Shown here: in pieces, positions 8,130-16,713 of the stretch
Layout: each line of letters starts with the position of its first letter
Position numbering within the stretch: the first letter of the stretch is position 1
From: Rhodoferax sp.
Lineage (GTDB): Bacteria; Pseudomonadota; Gammaproteobacteria; Burkholderiales; Burkholderiaceae_C
Direction of reading: 5' to 3'
Length of the DNA stretch: 64,000 nt
NCBI GenBank assembly: GCA_008015235.1
Contig: SSFF01000003.1
Location: 62,001 to 126,000 of the forward strand
Made by a program: the position numbers and the translations under genes
The notes under the pieces: model-generated
Told to the model about the DNA's origin: nothing
Seen by the model: the letters and a program-made list of their open reading frames with translations, nothing else
The model's database searches: none

Positions 8130-9623
8130 ATGGCCTACCAGGATTTGCGCGACTTCATGGCCCAGCTCGAAGCCCAGGGCGAACTGCGCCGCGTGGCCGC
8201 CCCGGTGTCGCCCTACCTGGAAATGACCGCACTGTGCGACCGCACCCTGCGCGCGGCCGGCCCGGCCCTGCTGTTTGAAAACCCAACCGGGCACAGCATG
8301 TCGGTGCTGGGCAACCTGTTTGGCACACCGAAGCGCGTGGCCATGGGCATGGGCGTAAATGACACGCGCGACCTGCGCCAGTTCGGCCAGGTGCTGGCCG
8401 CGCTCAAGGAGCCCGAGGCACCCAAGGGCTTCAAGGACATTGTGGGCCTGTCCAGCCTGGTCAAGACCCTGTGGAACATGGCGCCCAAGGTACAGCGCAG
8501 CGCTCCCTGCCAGGAAGTGGTGTGGGAAGGCGACGACGTGGATTTGGCGAGGTTGCCCATCCAGCACTGCTGGCCCGGCGACGTGGCCCCGCTCATTACC
8601 TGGGGCCTGGTCATTACCCGCGGCCCGCACAAGACGCGCCAGAACCTGGGCATCTACCGCCAGCAGGTGCTTTCGCGCAACCAGGTCATCATGCGCTGGC
8701 TGCCGCACCGTGGTGGCGCGCTGGATTTTCGTGAACACACGCTGCGCCTCCCCGGCCAGCCCTACCCCGTGTGCGTGGCCCTGGGGGCCGACCCGGCCAC
8801 CATCCTGGGCGCCGTGACCCCCGTGCCCGACAGCCTGTCGGAATACCAGTTTGCCGGGCTCCTGCGCGGCAGCCGCACCGAGGTGGTGAAGGCCCTGGGC
8901 TGCGACCTGCAGGTGCCGGCCAGCGCCGAGATCGTGCTCGAAGGCCACATCTACCCCGACGCCCGCCACCCCAGCGGCTTTGCCCACGCGCTGGAAGGCC
9001 CCTATGGCGACCACACCGGCTACTACAACGAGCAGGCCGAGTTCCCGGTGTTCACCATCGACCGCATCACGCAAAAACGCGCGCCCATCTACCACTCCAC
9101 CTACACCGGCAAGCCGCCCGACGAGCCCGCCATGCTGGGCGTGGCCATGAACGAGCTGTTTGTGCCGCTGCTGCAGCGCCAGTACCCCGAGGTACTGGAC
9201 TTTTACCTGCCGCCCGAAGGTTGCAGCTACCGCATGGCGGTGGTCAGCATCAAGAAGGCCTACCCCGGCCACGCGCGGCGCATCATGTTTGGCGTGTGGA
9301 GCTTCCTGCGCCAGTTCATGTACACCAAGTTCATCGTGGTGGTGGACGAAGACGTGGACGTGCGCGACTGGAAAGACGTCATCTGGGCCATCACCACCCG
9401 CATGGACCCCACACGCGACACCCTGCTGGTGGACAGCACCCCCATCGACTACCTGGACTTCGCCTCGCCCGTGAGCGGCCTGGGCAGCAAGATGGGCCTG
9501 GACGCCACCAACAAGTGGCCGGGCGAAACCCAGCGCGAGTGGGGTCGCACCATCAGCATGGCGCCGGACGTGACGGCGCGCATGGATGCGCTCTGGGAAA
9601 GCCTGGGATTGCAAGCCAAATAG
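8130..9623 (+). CDS. ubiD: 3-polyprenyl-4-hydroxybenzoate decarboxylase UbiD
   Basis: 497 residues, close to E. coli UbiD (497). The N terminus reads [20 protein letters not shown]. The prenyl-FMN and metal site region [20 protein letters not shown], the [19 protein letters not shown] block with the catalytic acids, and the C-terminal [10 protein letters not shown] are all present. It removes the carboxyl group of the prenylated hydroxybenzoate intermediate with UbiX-made prenyl-FMN. Last gene of the cluster; the 276-bp gap after it starts with an intergenic repeat and shows no clear U-tract terminator. Confidence 0.97.
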   Translation: MAYQDLRDFMAQLEAQGELRRVAAPVSPYLEMTALCDRTLRAAGPALLFENPTGHSMSVLGNLFGTPKRVAMGMGVNDTRDLRQFGQVLAALKEPEAPKGFKDIVGLSSLVKTLWNMAPKVQRSAPCQEVVWEGDDVDLARLPIQHCWPGDVAPLITWGLVITRGPHKTRQNLGIYRQQVLSRNQVIMRWLPHRGGALDFREHTLRLPGQPYPVCVALGADPATILGAVTPVPDSLSEYQFAGLLRGSRTEVVKALGCDLQVPASAEIVLEGHIYPDARHPSGFAHALEGPYGDHTGYYNEQAEFPVFTIDRITQKRAPIYHSTYTGKPPDEPAMLGVAMNELFVPLLQRQYPEVLDFYLPPEGCSYRMAVVSIKKAYPGHARRIMFGVWSFLRQFMYTKFIVVVDEDVDVRDWKDVIWAITTRMDPTRDTLLVDSTPIDYLDFASPVSGLGSKMGLDATNKWPGETQREWGRTISMAPDVTARMDALWESLGLQAK

Positions 9624-9899
9624 GACGTTTCCCGGCATATAGATTGACGATGTAGCTACCAAAAAAGTAGCGTTTGAAGGGGTGTGAGAGGAAGCGTTGT
9701 TGGAAAAGAAGAAGCGCATGTGGCAATCCACGGCGCGGTGGGCGCGGCATGTGCTGCGCCCACCCAGAAAAATTCGACCCTAGTCTCACGGGTGACTGCG
9801 CGCAGTCCCGGCGTCCCGTTCTCTTCAGTAGACTGGCTTTTTGACGCTTGCCCAAAATGGGCGGTCTACGGCATCAACAGATACTGAGGAGCCCCCACC
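9624..9899. repeat. Intergenic repeat family, copy 2, and promoter gap
   Basis: 9624-9671 carries a reverse-orientation copy of the repeat: on the minus strand GTAGC arms around TTTTTTG, then ATGCCGGG and GGACG. The GTAGCTACC/GTAGC pairing also gives a small hairpin after ubiD. The remaining 228 bp up to the next start hold short open frames with no recognisable protein and should contain the promoter of the 9900 gene. Confidence 0.5.
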
Positions 9900-11087
9900 A
9901 TGCCCACCCCCAAAGAATTTGACATCGTTGTCCACGGTGCCACCGGCTTCACCGGCCGCCTGGTCGTGGAATACCTCATGGCCCGTTACCCCAATGGCGG
10001 CAACGACGCTGGCCTGCGCTGGGCCATGGGCGGGCGCAGTGCGGACAAGCTGGCGGCGGTGCGCGACGAAATCGGCGCCCCGGCGGACACGCCGCTGGTG
10101 GTGACGGACGCTGCGGATGCGGCCAGCCTGCGTGCGCTCACTGCCCGCACCCGCCTGGTGCTGACCACCGTGGGTCCGTACCAGCTCTACGGCAGCGACC
10201 TGGTGGCGGCCTGCGCCGCCACGGGCACGGACTATGTGGACCTGTGCGGCGAGCCGGTGTGGATGCGCAAGATGATCGACGCGCACGAGGCCGCCGCCAA
10301 GGCCAGCGGCGCGCGCATCGTGTTCTCGTGCGGGTTTGACTCCATTCCGTTTGACCTAGGCGTGCTGATGCTGCAGAACGAGATGAAGTCGCGCCACGGT
10401 AGCACCGCCAGCCGGGTACGCGGGCGCGTGCGCAAGATGAAGGGCACGTTCTCGGGCGGTACCGCGGCTAGCCTGAAGGCCACGCTGCACTCGGCCGCGC
10501 AGCACCCGGAAGAAATGGGCCTGCTGCGCAACGCGTTTTCGCTCACCCCCGGCTTCACCGGCCCAGCCCAGCCCTCGGGCAACAAGCCGATGCTGGACGA
10601 AGCCATTGGCGCCTGGGTGGGGCCGTTCGTCATGGCGGCCATCAACACGCGCAACGTGCACCGCTCCAACTTCCTGCTGGGCCACGCCTTTGGCGCCGAC
10701 CTGGTGTACGACGAGATGATGATTACCGGCACGGGTGAAAAGGGCGAAGCGCGCGCCCTGGCCCTGGCCAATGACCGCTCGCTGGGTTCGGACGACGGCC
10801 CCAAGCTCGGCGAAGGCCCCAGCAAGGCCGAGCGCGATGCTGGCTTCTTCGACGTGCTGTTCCTGGGCCACGATGCGGCCGGCCACACCGTACAGGTGGG
10901 CGTCACGGGTGACCGCGACCCGGGCTACGGCTCCACCTCCAAGATGATTTCCGAGGCCGCCGTGTGCCTGCTGCGCGACGCACCCGGCACCGCGGGCGGC
11001 ATCTGGACACCGGCCGCGGCCATGGGCACGCCGCTCATCAAGCGCCTGGTGGCCAACGCCGGGCTGACCTTCACGGTGGAGGCCTGA
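9900..11087 (+). CDS. Saccharopine dehydrogenase-family oxidoreductase (trans-acting enoyl reductase-like)
   Basis: 395 residues with an N-terminal Rossmann fold: IVVHGATGFTGRLVVEYLM holds the glycine motif, and LRWAMGGRSADKL follows as in the saccharopine dehydrogenase/trans-enoyl reductase family. The stretch GTDYVDLCGEPVWMRKMIDA and CGFDSIPFDLG are characteristic of that group. The physiological substrate is unknown; homologues in mycobacteria reduce lipid intermediates. ATG 9900 follows GAGGAGCC. The gene stands alone between a repeat-bearing gap on each side. Confidence 0.85.
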   Translation: MPTPKEFDIVVHGATGFTGRLVVEYLMARYPNGGNDAGLRWAMGGRSADKLAAVRDEIGAPADTPLVVTDAADAASLRALTARTRLVLTTVGPYQLYGSDLVAACAATGTDYVDLCGEPVWMRKMIDAHEAAAKASGARIVFSCGFDSIPFDLGVLMLQNEMKSRHGSTASRVRGRVRKMKGTFSGGTAASLKATLHSAAQHPEEMGLLRNAFSLTPGFTGPAQPSGNKPMLDEAIGAWVGPFVMAAINTRNVHRSNFLLGHAFGADLVYDEMMITGTGEKGEARALALANDRSLGSDDGPKLGEGPSKAERDAGFFDVLFLGHDAAGHTVQVGVTGDRDPGYGSTSKMISEAAVCLLRDAPGTAGGIWTPAAAMGTPLIKRLVANAGLTFTVEA

Positions 11088-11118
11088 GCGGCTCTTTAGG
11101 TGCTGAGTCTGTACTGTG

Positions 11119-11177
11119 TTGCTATGCATTTAATAGCTGACTGCTTAATGTATACGCGGGCTGAACCCTAATTTCAT
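11119..11177 (+). repeat. Intergenic repeat family, copy 3 (forward)
   Basis: GCTATgcatttaATAGCT arms, then a variable tract, CGCGGGCT at about 11155-11162, and an AATTTCAT end. It follows the saccharopine dehydrogenase-family gene and overlaps the likely leader of the small membrane protein gene. Confidence 0.6.
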
Positions 11178-11210
11178 GGGGAATTAGGGGGTGTGGCTAC
11201 ACTGCACCCG

Positions 11211-11408
11211 ATGAAACTGCAGCGTCTGTTCCAACCCCGCAATCCCCTGTTCTGGATATTCCTGGTGCTCAACGCACTGTCCACCGTGCTGGGCTGGCTC
11301 ACCCACACCTACGCGCTGCCCGCTTGGCTGGCCGTAGTGGTTGTGGTGTTTGCCGTGGGCAATGCCGTGCTGGGCATGCGCATTGCCTGGCGGCTAGTGC
11401 ACTCCTGA
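11211..11408 (+). CDS. Small membrane protein, two predicted helices
   Basis: 65 residues from ATG 11211; a GTG at 11193 is an alternative. Two hydrophobic stretches, FWIFLVLNALSTVLGWL and LAVVVVVFAVGNAVLGMRIA, are joined by a short polar turn, and the ends are basic (KLQRLFQPRN). I do not recognise the family. Codon use is normal for the region and the hydrophobic design is coherent, which favours a real gene. It is convergent with the nucleotide cyclase gene, 27 bases away. Confidence 0.6.
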   Translation: MKLQRLFQPRNPLFWIFLVLNALSTVLGWLTHTYALPAWLAVVVVVFAVGNAVLGMRIAWRLVHS

Positions 11409-11435
11409 ACGCGGCACGCGCCGCCCGAGCTGGCC

Positions 11436-12035
11436 TCAGGCGCTTTGTAGCCGGTAGACCGTGCGCTTGCCGAACAGCGTGCCGGTGTCGGTGAAGGGCA
11501 AGCCCGGCACGGCGGCGTACAGGCTGTCCGTCACCCATACCTCGCCGCCCTTGGCCGTGTCTTCGCCCAGCTTGGAGGCGGCGTTCACCTCGGCGCCCCA
11601 CACGTCCGCATCGTCAATGCACAGCACGGTGCCGTAGCCCAGCCCGATGCAGACCTCGATACGGTCTTCCGGTCCGCGGCCTGGGTCGTTGGCCGTGCGC
11701 GTGGCCTGCACCATGGCGTGGGCACAGGCCACGGCCTGCGCGGGTTCGTCAAACAGCACCAGCAGCGAGTCGCCTTCGTGCTTCAGGCAGCGCCCGCGGT
11801 GCTGTGCAATCAGCGGCTGGAACAGCGCTTCGGATTCCTGGATGAGCTGCAGGAAGTGCACGATGCCAAAGGCCTCGACCACGCGCGAAAAGCCCACCAG
11901 GTCGGTGAACATGACGGCCTGGGTGCGGCCAAAGCGGGCAAAGATTTCAGCGTCGATGGTGGCGGAGTCGGCACCCGCCTGGCGGCGGCGTGCCAGCAGG
12001 CTGGCGAGTTCGGTGGCGTCGGTCATGTCCGGCAT
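11436..12035 (-). CDS. Class III adenylate/guanylate cyclase domain protein
   Basis: 199 residues, consisting essentially of one class III cyclase homology domain. VMFTDLVGFSRVVE carries the first metal-binding Asp, and LKHEGDSLLVLF carries the second acidic site plus a Lys that favours ATP in this family. NAASKLGEDT near the C terminus fits the transition-state Asn region. There is no transmembrane helix or sensor domain, so it is either a soluble cyclase or regulated by a partner. ATG 12035 is preferred (12026 is also possible); the longest frame starts with TTG and overlaps the neighbouring stop. It follows the XRE regulator gene and is probably co-transcribed with it. Confidence 0.8.
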   Translation of the reverse strand: MPDMTDATELASLLARRRQAGADSATIDAEIFARFGRTQAVMFTDLVGFSRVVEAFGIVHFLQLIQESEALFQPLIAQHRGRCLKHEGDSLLVLFDEPAQAVACAHAMVQATRTANDPGRGPEDRIEVCIGLGYGTVLCIDDADVWGAEVNAASKLGEDTAKGGEVWVTDSLYAAVPGLPFTDTGTLFGKRTVYRLQSA

Positions 12036-12058
12036 TCTTGCACCGTGGCCCGCGGGGC

Positions 12059-12868
12059 TCAAGCTGCCACTTGGGCGTCCAGCACCGCCCGGGTGGCGGC
12101 ATCGGCGGCAAACACGTGCTCCACGCGCAGCGAGGCCAGCGTGATGTCCTGCGGCGTGCCGAAGGTGGAAAACATGCTGAAGAACGCCAGTTCACCGTGG
12201 GGCGTGGCGAAGCGGGTGGTCAGCACCGGGGCCATCTGGCGCGGCCAGGGAGTCAATGCACGCTTGCCCAGGCGCGCTTCCAGCTGCAGGGCAAACTGCT
12301 CCACGCGCGGCTGCAGTTCGGGCACCACGCTGGCGTCGTCGCGCAGGTGGGCCAGCAGGGCCGGAGCCACTTCGTCCAGGTTGGTGATGTGGCGCGTCAT
12401 GCCCTCGGGGTGCAGCATGGCGTCGAGCATGTTGATGGGCTGGCCCGGCGGGAGTTCGGCCAACCAGGGCATGAGGGTGGTGGCCAGCCACTGCGCGCCA
12501 CGGTTCATCTGCAGCACGTTCCATGCGGCGTCCATCACCATGGCGGGCAGGGGGTCGTGGGCGTCGAGCAATCGGCCCAGGGCCTCGCGCGCCGGGGCCA
12601 GCACGGCGGCGCCGAGTTCGCTGCCGCTGTACACCGGGGCGAAACCTGCCTGCTGCAGCGCCACGTTGCGCAGCGCCAGTGGGGCCTGCAATTCATGCAG
12701 CCAGGCCAGCAGCAGCTCGCGGCTGGGTTGCGCGCGCCCGCTTTCCACGAAGCTCACGTGGCGCTGGCTCACGCCCATGCGCAGTGCCAGCTCCAGCTGG
12801 CTGATGCGCCGGGTCTTGCGCGCCCGTTGCAGGGTTTCGCGCAGGCTGGTGGAGTTGGCGGTGGGCAT
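12059..12868 (-). CDS. XRE-family regulator with MmyB-like ligand-binding domain
   Basis: 269 residues. An N-terminal helix-turn-helix (about residues 9-64; ISQLELALRMGVSQRHVSFV) is followed by a PAS-like MmyB domain, recognisable by MVMDAAWNVLQMNRGAQWL and the C-terminal GELAFFSMFSTFGTPQDITL. MmyB-type proteins are thought to sense a small hydrophobic ligand and usually control a nearby oxidoreductase or membrane gene. A perfect inverted repeat lies 31 bp upstream of its start, between it and the divergent DUF2834-like gene, and is a likely operator for both. Confidence 0.88.
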   Translation of the reverse strand: MPTANSTSLRETLQRARKTRRISQLELALRMGVSQRHVSFVESGRAQPSRELLLAWLHELQAPLALRNVALQQAGFAPVYSGSELGAAVLAPAREALGRLLDAHDPLPAMVMDAAWNVLQMNRGAQWLATTLMPWLAELPPGQPINMLDAMLHPEGMTRHITNLDEVAPALLAHLRDDASVVPELQPRVEQFALQLEARLGKRALTPWPRQMAPVLTTRFATPHGELAFFSMFSTFGTPQDITLASLRVEHVFAADAATRAVLDAQVAA

Positions 12869-12898
12869 GGCGCGATTGAATCACAGCCGTTTGCCACG

Positions 12899-12921
12899 GC
12901 AATTACCTGCCACGTAATTGC
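12899..12921. promoter_or_regulatory. Inverted repeat GCAATTAC-N7-GTAATTGC, likely operator of the MmyB-type regulator
   Basis: Eight-bp perfect arms (12899-12906 and 12914-12921) separated by CTGCCAC. It lies in the 125-bp divergent gap between the XRE regulator (start 12868) and the small membrane gene (start 12994). Two-turn spacing of the arm centres (15 bp) suits a dimeric HTH protein. Confidence 0.65.
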
Positions 12922-12993
12922 GTCGATTCAGCGCCCTTTGCACACTGCTCCCACCGCAGTGCACGGTGCGCCGCGGTGCAGAAAGGAAAACCC

Positions 12994-13284
12994 ATGAACA
13001 AGCCTGTCCTTGCCTTCGTCCTCGTCGCCTTCGGCGCGCTCACTGCCTACACCTGGCTGCACTACGGCGGCCTGCTGGAGTGGCTGGCTTTCTACACCCG
13101 CGACCCCGCCAGTTGGCAGATCTTTGCCGACCTGGTCATCACCATGGCCCTGTTGCTCGTGTTCATCCGCCGCGATGCCCAGGCCGCAGGCCGCGCGTTC
13201 TGGCCGTGGGCGGCGTTCTGCCTGGCTGTGGGCTCCTTCGGTCCCCTGCTGTACTTCCTTACCGCCCGCAAGCCAGCGGCCTAG
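12994..13284 (+). CDS. DUF2834-like small membrane protein
   Basis: 96 residues with three hydrophobic segments. The C-terminal stretch FCLAVGSFGPLLYFLTAR resembles the DUF2834 signature. Function unknown. It is divergent from the MmyB-type regulator and the inverted repeat lies 73 bp upstream, so it is the most likely regulated target. ATG 12994 is used, six codons inside the longest frame. Its stop overlaps that of the convergent transglutaminase-like gene by four bases. Confidence 0.75.
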   Translation: MNKPVLAFVLVAFGALTAYTWLHYGGLLEWLAFYTRDPASWQIFADLVITMALLLVFIRRDAQAAGRAFWPWAAFCLAVGSFGPLLYFLTARKPAA

Positions 13285-13988
13285 CTGTGGCGGATGGCCG
13301 CCACGTTGCGGTTCATGCCGTGGCGCACCACATGGACATACAGCCAACGCTTGGAGCCGCGCAGGTTGGTGCCGTGGGCGGCGTAGAAGTCGTCGGGGGC
13401 GTCGAACACACCGTAGTCGTGGTTGATGCCGTCCTTCTGGATGTAGGTGTCGGTGCCGCACCAGTCCACTGCGGGACGCTGCAGGTCGGGCGTGGCGGCG
13501 CCGAAGCCGCAGAAAGGACCGCTGTGCTGGGCAAAGCGGCGTTGCAGTGCCTGCAGGTAGGGCTGGTCCAGGATGAAGCCTTCCAGGTTGACCCAGCGCC
13601 CCTCCCACCACACTTCCACCCAGCTGTGGATGATGCTCTGGGGCGCCAGCCAGTAGGCCAGGCCGGTAATGGCGCCGCGTTGCAGGCGTTTGTCGATGGT
13701 GAAGCCGTGGAAGCGGCAGGGAATGTCCAAGGCCCGCAGCAGCGCCATGAGCAGGGTGCCCTTGGTGTTGCATTGGCCGTAGCCGTCGGCCAGCACCTGC
13801 GAGGCCGGCAAGTCGTCGCCCGCGTTGTAGCCGAAGGCCACTTCGTCGCGTACGAACCGGTAGGCCGCGCCGATGCGGTCATAGGTCGAAAGTTCCGTCC
13901 AACCGCGCGCCGCCAGCAGGGACTGGATGCGGGGGTGTTGGTAGTCGAGCAAGGGGGTGGGGGCGGTATGGACGGTGGTGTTTTTCAT
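13281..13988 (-). CDS. Transglutaminase-like cysteine protease-fold protein
   Basis: 235 residues. YGQCNTKGTLLMALLRALDI holds the catalytic Cys of the transglutaminase core, IIHSWVEVWWEGRWVNLEGF holds the His followed by the third catalytic residue region. Bacterial members are peptidases or amide-bond enzymes of unknown substrate. No signal peptide is evident, so it is probably cytoplasmic. ATG 13988 is preferred because AAGAACC precedes it and the upstream residues look non-conserved. Confidence 0.85.
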   Translation of the reverse strand: MKNTTVHTAPTPLLDYQHPRIQSLLAARGWTELSTYDRIGAAYRFVRDEVAFGYNAGDDLPASQVLADGYGQCNTKGTLLMALLRALDIPCRFHGFTIDKRLQRGAITGLAYWLAPQSIIHSWVEVWWEGRWVNLEGFILDQPYLQALQRRFAQHSGPFCGFGAATPDLQRPAVDWCGTDTYIQKDGINHDYGVFDAPDDFYAAHGTNLRGSKRWLYVHVVRHGMNRNVAAIRHS

Positions 13989-14098
13989 GGTCGGTTCTTC
14001 ATGGAGTGGATGCAGGGTTGCCATTGAAAACCCTGGAGCCACTACAGAGTCAAGCGGTGCATGCGGCTTTACAAATGGGGCACCGCCACCGACACTGC

Positions 14099-14977
14099 AT
14101 GCAACCTACCTCCACCGACACCATGCTTGCCTACAGCCCCAGTGCCACCGCCCGCTACGTGGCCCAGAGCCGCGCAGCCCACCAGCTGTGGGATTCCCCC
14201 CTGGTGCTGGACGACCCGGTGGCCCTGCGCCTGGTGGGCGAGCAGGCGCGGGCCGACCTCGCGCGCGGGGGCCTGGAAAAGTACTCGCTGCTGGCGCGCA
14301 GCTTGCGCTCCTTTGTGGTGGCGCGCAGCCGTTTTGCCGAAGACCAGCTGGCGGCTTCGCTGGCGCGCGGTGTGCGCCAGTACGTCATCCTTGGCGCCGG
14401 CATGGACAGCTTTGCCTACCGCAACCCGCATTCCGCCAGCGGGCTGCGCGTGTGGGAGGTGGACCACCCCAACACCCAGGCCTACAAGCGCGCGCAGCTG
14501 GCCGAGGGCGGTGTGGCGGTGCCCCAGGGCACCACCTATGTGCCCATCGATTTCCAGCGCCAGTCGCTGGCCGAGCAGCTGCAGACGCACGGCTGGGATC
14601 CGCAGGTGCCGAGCTTCTTTTCCTGGCTGGGCGTGAGCATGTACCTGGAGCCGGCCACGGTGCTCGACACCTTGCGCTGGGTGGCCACGGCCACGCCTGC
14701 GGGCTCCGGCATTGCCATGGACTATGTGCCACCCATTGCCCAGCAGCCCTGGGCGGTGCAGGCCGTGCTGCGCATGCTGGCCATGGCGGTGGCGATGCAG
14801 GGCGAGCCCTGGCGCGGCTACTTTGATCCCCAGGCCTTGGGGCAGGCCCTGCGCGGCATGGGTTTTCACACGGTGATCGACTGGGACAGTGATACGGTCA
14901 ACCGGCACTTCTTCCGAAAGCGCAGCGACGGCTTGGGCATGGGCGGCGGTGGCCACCTGCTGTGCGCCATTCTTTAA
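14099..14977 (+). CDS. SAM-dependent methyltransferase, LCM/TIGR00027-type
   Basis: 292 residues. YVILGAGMDSFAYRNP is the SAM-binding motif typical of the leucine carboxyl methyltransferase-related bacterial group, and VWEVDHPNTQAYKRAQL carries the acidic end of beta-2 with the family DHP motif. FSWLGVSMYLEPATVLDTLR is another conserved block. Substrate unknown; some relatives methylate polyketides. ATG 14099 is chosen over an upstream frame extension because the conserved part starts with YSPSATARYVAQSRA. Confidence 0.83.
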   Translation: MQPTSTDTMLAYSPSATARYVAQSRAAHQLWDSPLVLDDPVALRLVGEQARADLARGGLEKYSLLARSLRSFVVARSRFAEDQLAASLARGVRQYVILGAGMDSFAYRNPHSASGLRVWEVDHPNTQAYKRAQLAEGGVAVPQGTTYVPIDFQRQSLAEQLQTHGWDPQVPSFFSWLGVSMYLEPATVLDTLRWVATATPAGSGIAMDYVPPIAQQPWAVQAVLRMLAMAVAMQGEPWRGYFDPQALGQALRGMGFHTVIDWDSDTVNRHFFRKRSDGLGMGGGGHLLCAIL

Positions 14978-14983
14978 GCAGAT

Positions 14984-15634
14984 TTACCCCGCCTTGCGAA
15001 AGGTCAGGTTCACGCGCCGACGGCCCAGCAGCGGGTGCTGGCCATCGGCCAGCGGCAGCACGCCGTGGAAAGCCAGACGCGAAGGGCCACCCCACACCAG
15101 CACGTCGCCGTGCGCCAGGCGCAGGCGCTGCGTGGGCGCCTTGCGCTGCAGGCCGCCGAACTGGAACACACAGGGCAGGCCCAGCGACACCGAGACGATG
15201 GGCGCGCGCAGGTCGCGTTCGTCCTTGTCCTGGTGCAGCGACATCTTGGCGCCGGGCACGTATTCGTTGATGAGGCAGGCGTCCGCTTCAAAGCCGGGGT
15301 AGCCCGCTTGCGCTGCCGCGTCGTGCGCCAGCGCCGCAAAGCACGCGGGCATGGCCGGCCAGGGCAGGGTCGTGTGCGGGCTGTGGGTGGTGTAGCGGTA
15401 GCCGTGCCGGTCCGACACCCAGCCCAGGCGCCCGCAGCTGGTGGTTTGCACCGACATGGTGAAGCCCCCGGGTGTCTGCAGGTGCTGGGGTGGCTCGGCC
15501 TGGGTGATTTCGTCCAAAGCCTGGAGCAGGGCCGCCACCGCATCGCGCGCAAAGCCGCGCAGCAGCACGGCACCGGGGGCAATGGCGGTGCACGCTTCAT
15601 CGGGTGCCGGGGGCAGATCGTCAAACAGGTCCAT
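14984..15634 (-). CDS. alkB: Alpha-ketoglutarate-dependent DNA repair dioxygenase AlkB
   Basis: 216 residues, matching E. coli AlkB (216). Iron ligands are in NEYVPGAKMSLHQDKDE (His-x-Asp) and in LAFHGVLPL (second His); RRVNLTFRKA holds the two Arg that bind 2-oxoglutarate. AlkB demethylates 1-methyladenine and 3-methylcytosine in nucleic acids using O2. It is convergent with the upstream methyltransferase gene, six bases apart, and is not in an ada operon here. Confidence 0.95.
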   Translation of the reverse strand: MDLFDDLPPAPDEACTAIAPGAVLLRGFARDAVAALLQALDEITQAEPPQHLQTPGGFTMSVQTTSCGRLGWVSDRHGYRYTTHSPHTTLPWPAMPACFAALAHDAAAQAGYPGFEADACLINEYVPGAKMSLHQDKDERDLRAPIVSVSLGLPCVFQFGGLQRKAPTQRLRLAHGDVLVWGGPSRLAFHGVLPLADGQHPLLGRRRVNLTFRKAG

Positions 15635-15818
15635 GGCCGCAATGGTAGGTCTATCGCGTCGCAGACGACTCGGGCGCTGGGGCTGCGGTGTGCGGGTATT
15701 GCAGCTTGCCCGGGTCTGCGATTCGGGGCATCATGGTTTCGGTGGGTGCGAGGTGCTGCGTGTCGGTTTCACCGCAGCCCGCACAGAATCAAAGAAATGT
15801 TGTTGGACGGATTAGCCT
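15635..15818. other. Divergent promoter gap between alkB and the 15819 gene
   Basis: 184 bp with no supported gene. It must hold the promoters for alkB and the periplasmic binding protein gene. I see no convincing -35/-10 pair or repeat-family copy. Confidence 0.4.
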
Positions 15819-16592
15819 ATGCGCGTTAGTCGTGTGTTGTCCTGCCTGGTGCTTCTGCTGTCGCCCATGGTGTGGGCCTGCAGCCTGAATATTGCCTACA
15901 GCGATGTGGCGTCGCCGCCCCATCTGATGGGTGATGGACCGGCGATCCCGGAGCCTCCGGGCATTGCAGTGGAACTGGTGCAGCATGCGGCCGATGCCCT
16001 GCGCTGCAGCGTGAAATGGCAGCGCCTACCCAACCGCCGCGTTCAGCGCGACATGGAGATGGGGCTGCTGGACGCGATGCTCATGTTCTCGTACAACGAA
16101 GAGCGCGCGGCCTATGCGGTGTACCCCATGAAGGACGGCAAGCCCGATGGTCGTCTGCGCCTGGCCGAACTGCGCTACCACGTGTACGTGGCCGACAGCA
16201 GCCCACTGGTCTGGAATGGCAAGCAGTTCGAGCCGTTGCCTGCCACCGTGGGCGTGAATTCAGGCTATTCGATCCTGGCCGACCTGAAGAAGATGGGCCT
16301 GGTGGTCGAAGAATCCCGCAGCACCGAACAGAACTTCCAGAAACTGCGTCTGGGCCGCATCGACGCTTATGTGATGCAGGACGCTCCGGCCGACCTGGTC
16401 CTGGAGACCATGAACATCCGCGGCGTGCACAAGCTGCCGGTCCCGCTTTCCGCCAAGGACTACTTCCTGCCCTTTTCCAAGGCGTTCTACAAAACTTCCC
16501 CGGAGGTGGCCGAGCGCATGTGGGAGGAGATTGGCAAAGCCAGTCGCAGCCACCTCAAGGAACTGACCAAGAAGTACAGCGACGCCCACTGA
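15819..16592 (+). CDS. Periplasmic solute-binding protein, SBP_bac_3-like
   Basis: 257 residues with a Sec signal peptide (basic MRVSR, hydrophobic core, cleavage likely near VWACS). The mature part resembles the type 3 amino-acid binding fold: LNIAYSDVASPPH strand, IAVELVQHAADALRC helix and GRIDAYVMQDAPADLVL near the hinge. There is no adjacent permease or ATPase, so it may be an orphan binding protein or a sensor subunit rather than a transporter component. The ligand cannot be predicted. Confidence 0.75.
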   Translation: MRVSRVLSCLVLLLSPMVWACSLNIAYSDVASPPHLMGDGPAIPEPPGIAVELVQHAADALRCSVKWQRLPNRRVQRDMEMGLLDAMLMFSYNEERAAYAVYPMKDGKPDGRLRLAELRYHVYVADSSPLVWNGKQFEPLPATVGVNSGYSILADLKKMGLVVEESRSTEQNFQKLRLGRIDAYVMQDAPADLVLETMNIRGVHKLPVPLSAKDYFLPFSKAFYKTSPEVAERMWEEIGKASRSHLKELTKKYSDAH

Positions 16593-16713
16593 GCGCAGAC
16601 CTGTACGGGGCCTGCGTGCGGGTCATGCTGCACAGGCGACAGGCGTTTGGCCGCCTTCCACTACCATCGGCAGCGCGCCCACGGTGGGCCCAATCAACAA
16701 GGAAGACAAACGC

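Noticed and set aside
7416..9731. A 771-codon open frame antisense to ubiX and ubiD
   Set aside because: Low-complexity His/Gly/Val/Gln-rich product covering two certain genes; no start context or homology.
9684..9887. A 67-codon frame in the ubiD downstream gap
   Set aside because: No ribosome site, no recognisable protein, and a composition unlike the coding neighbours.
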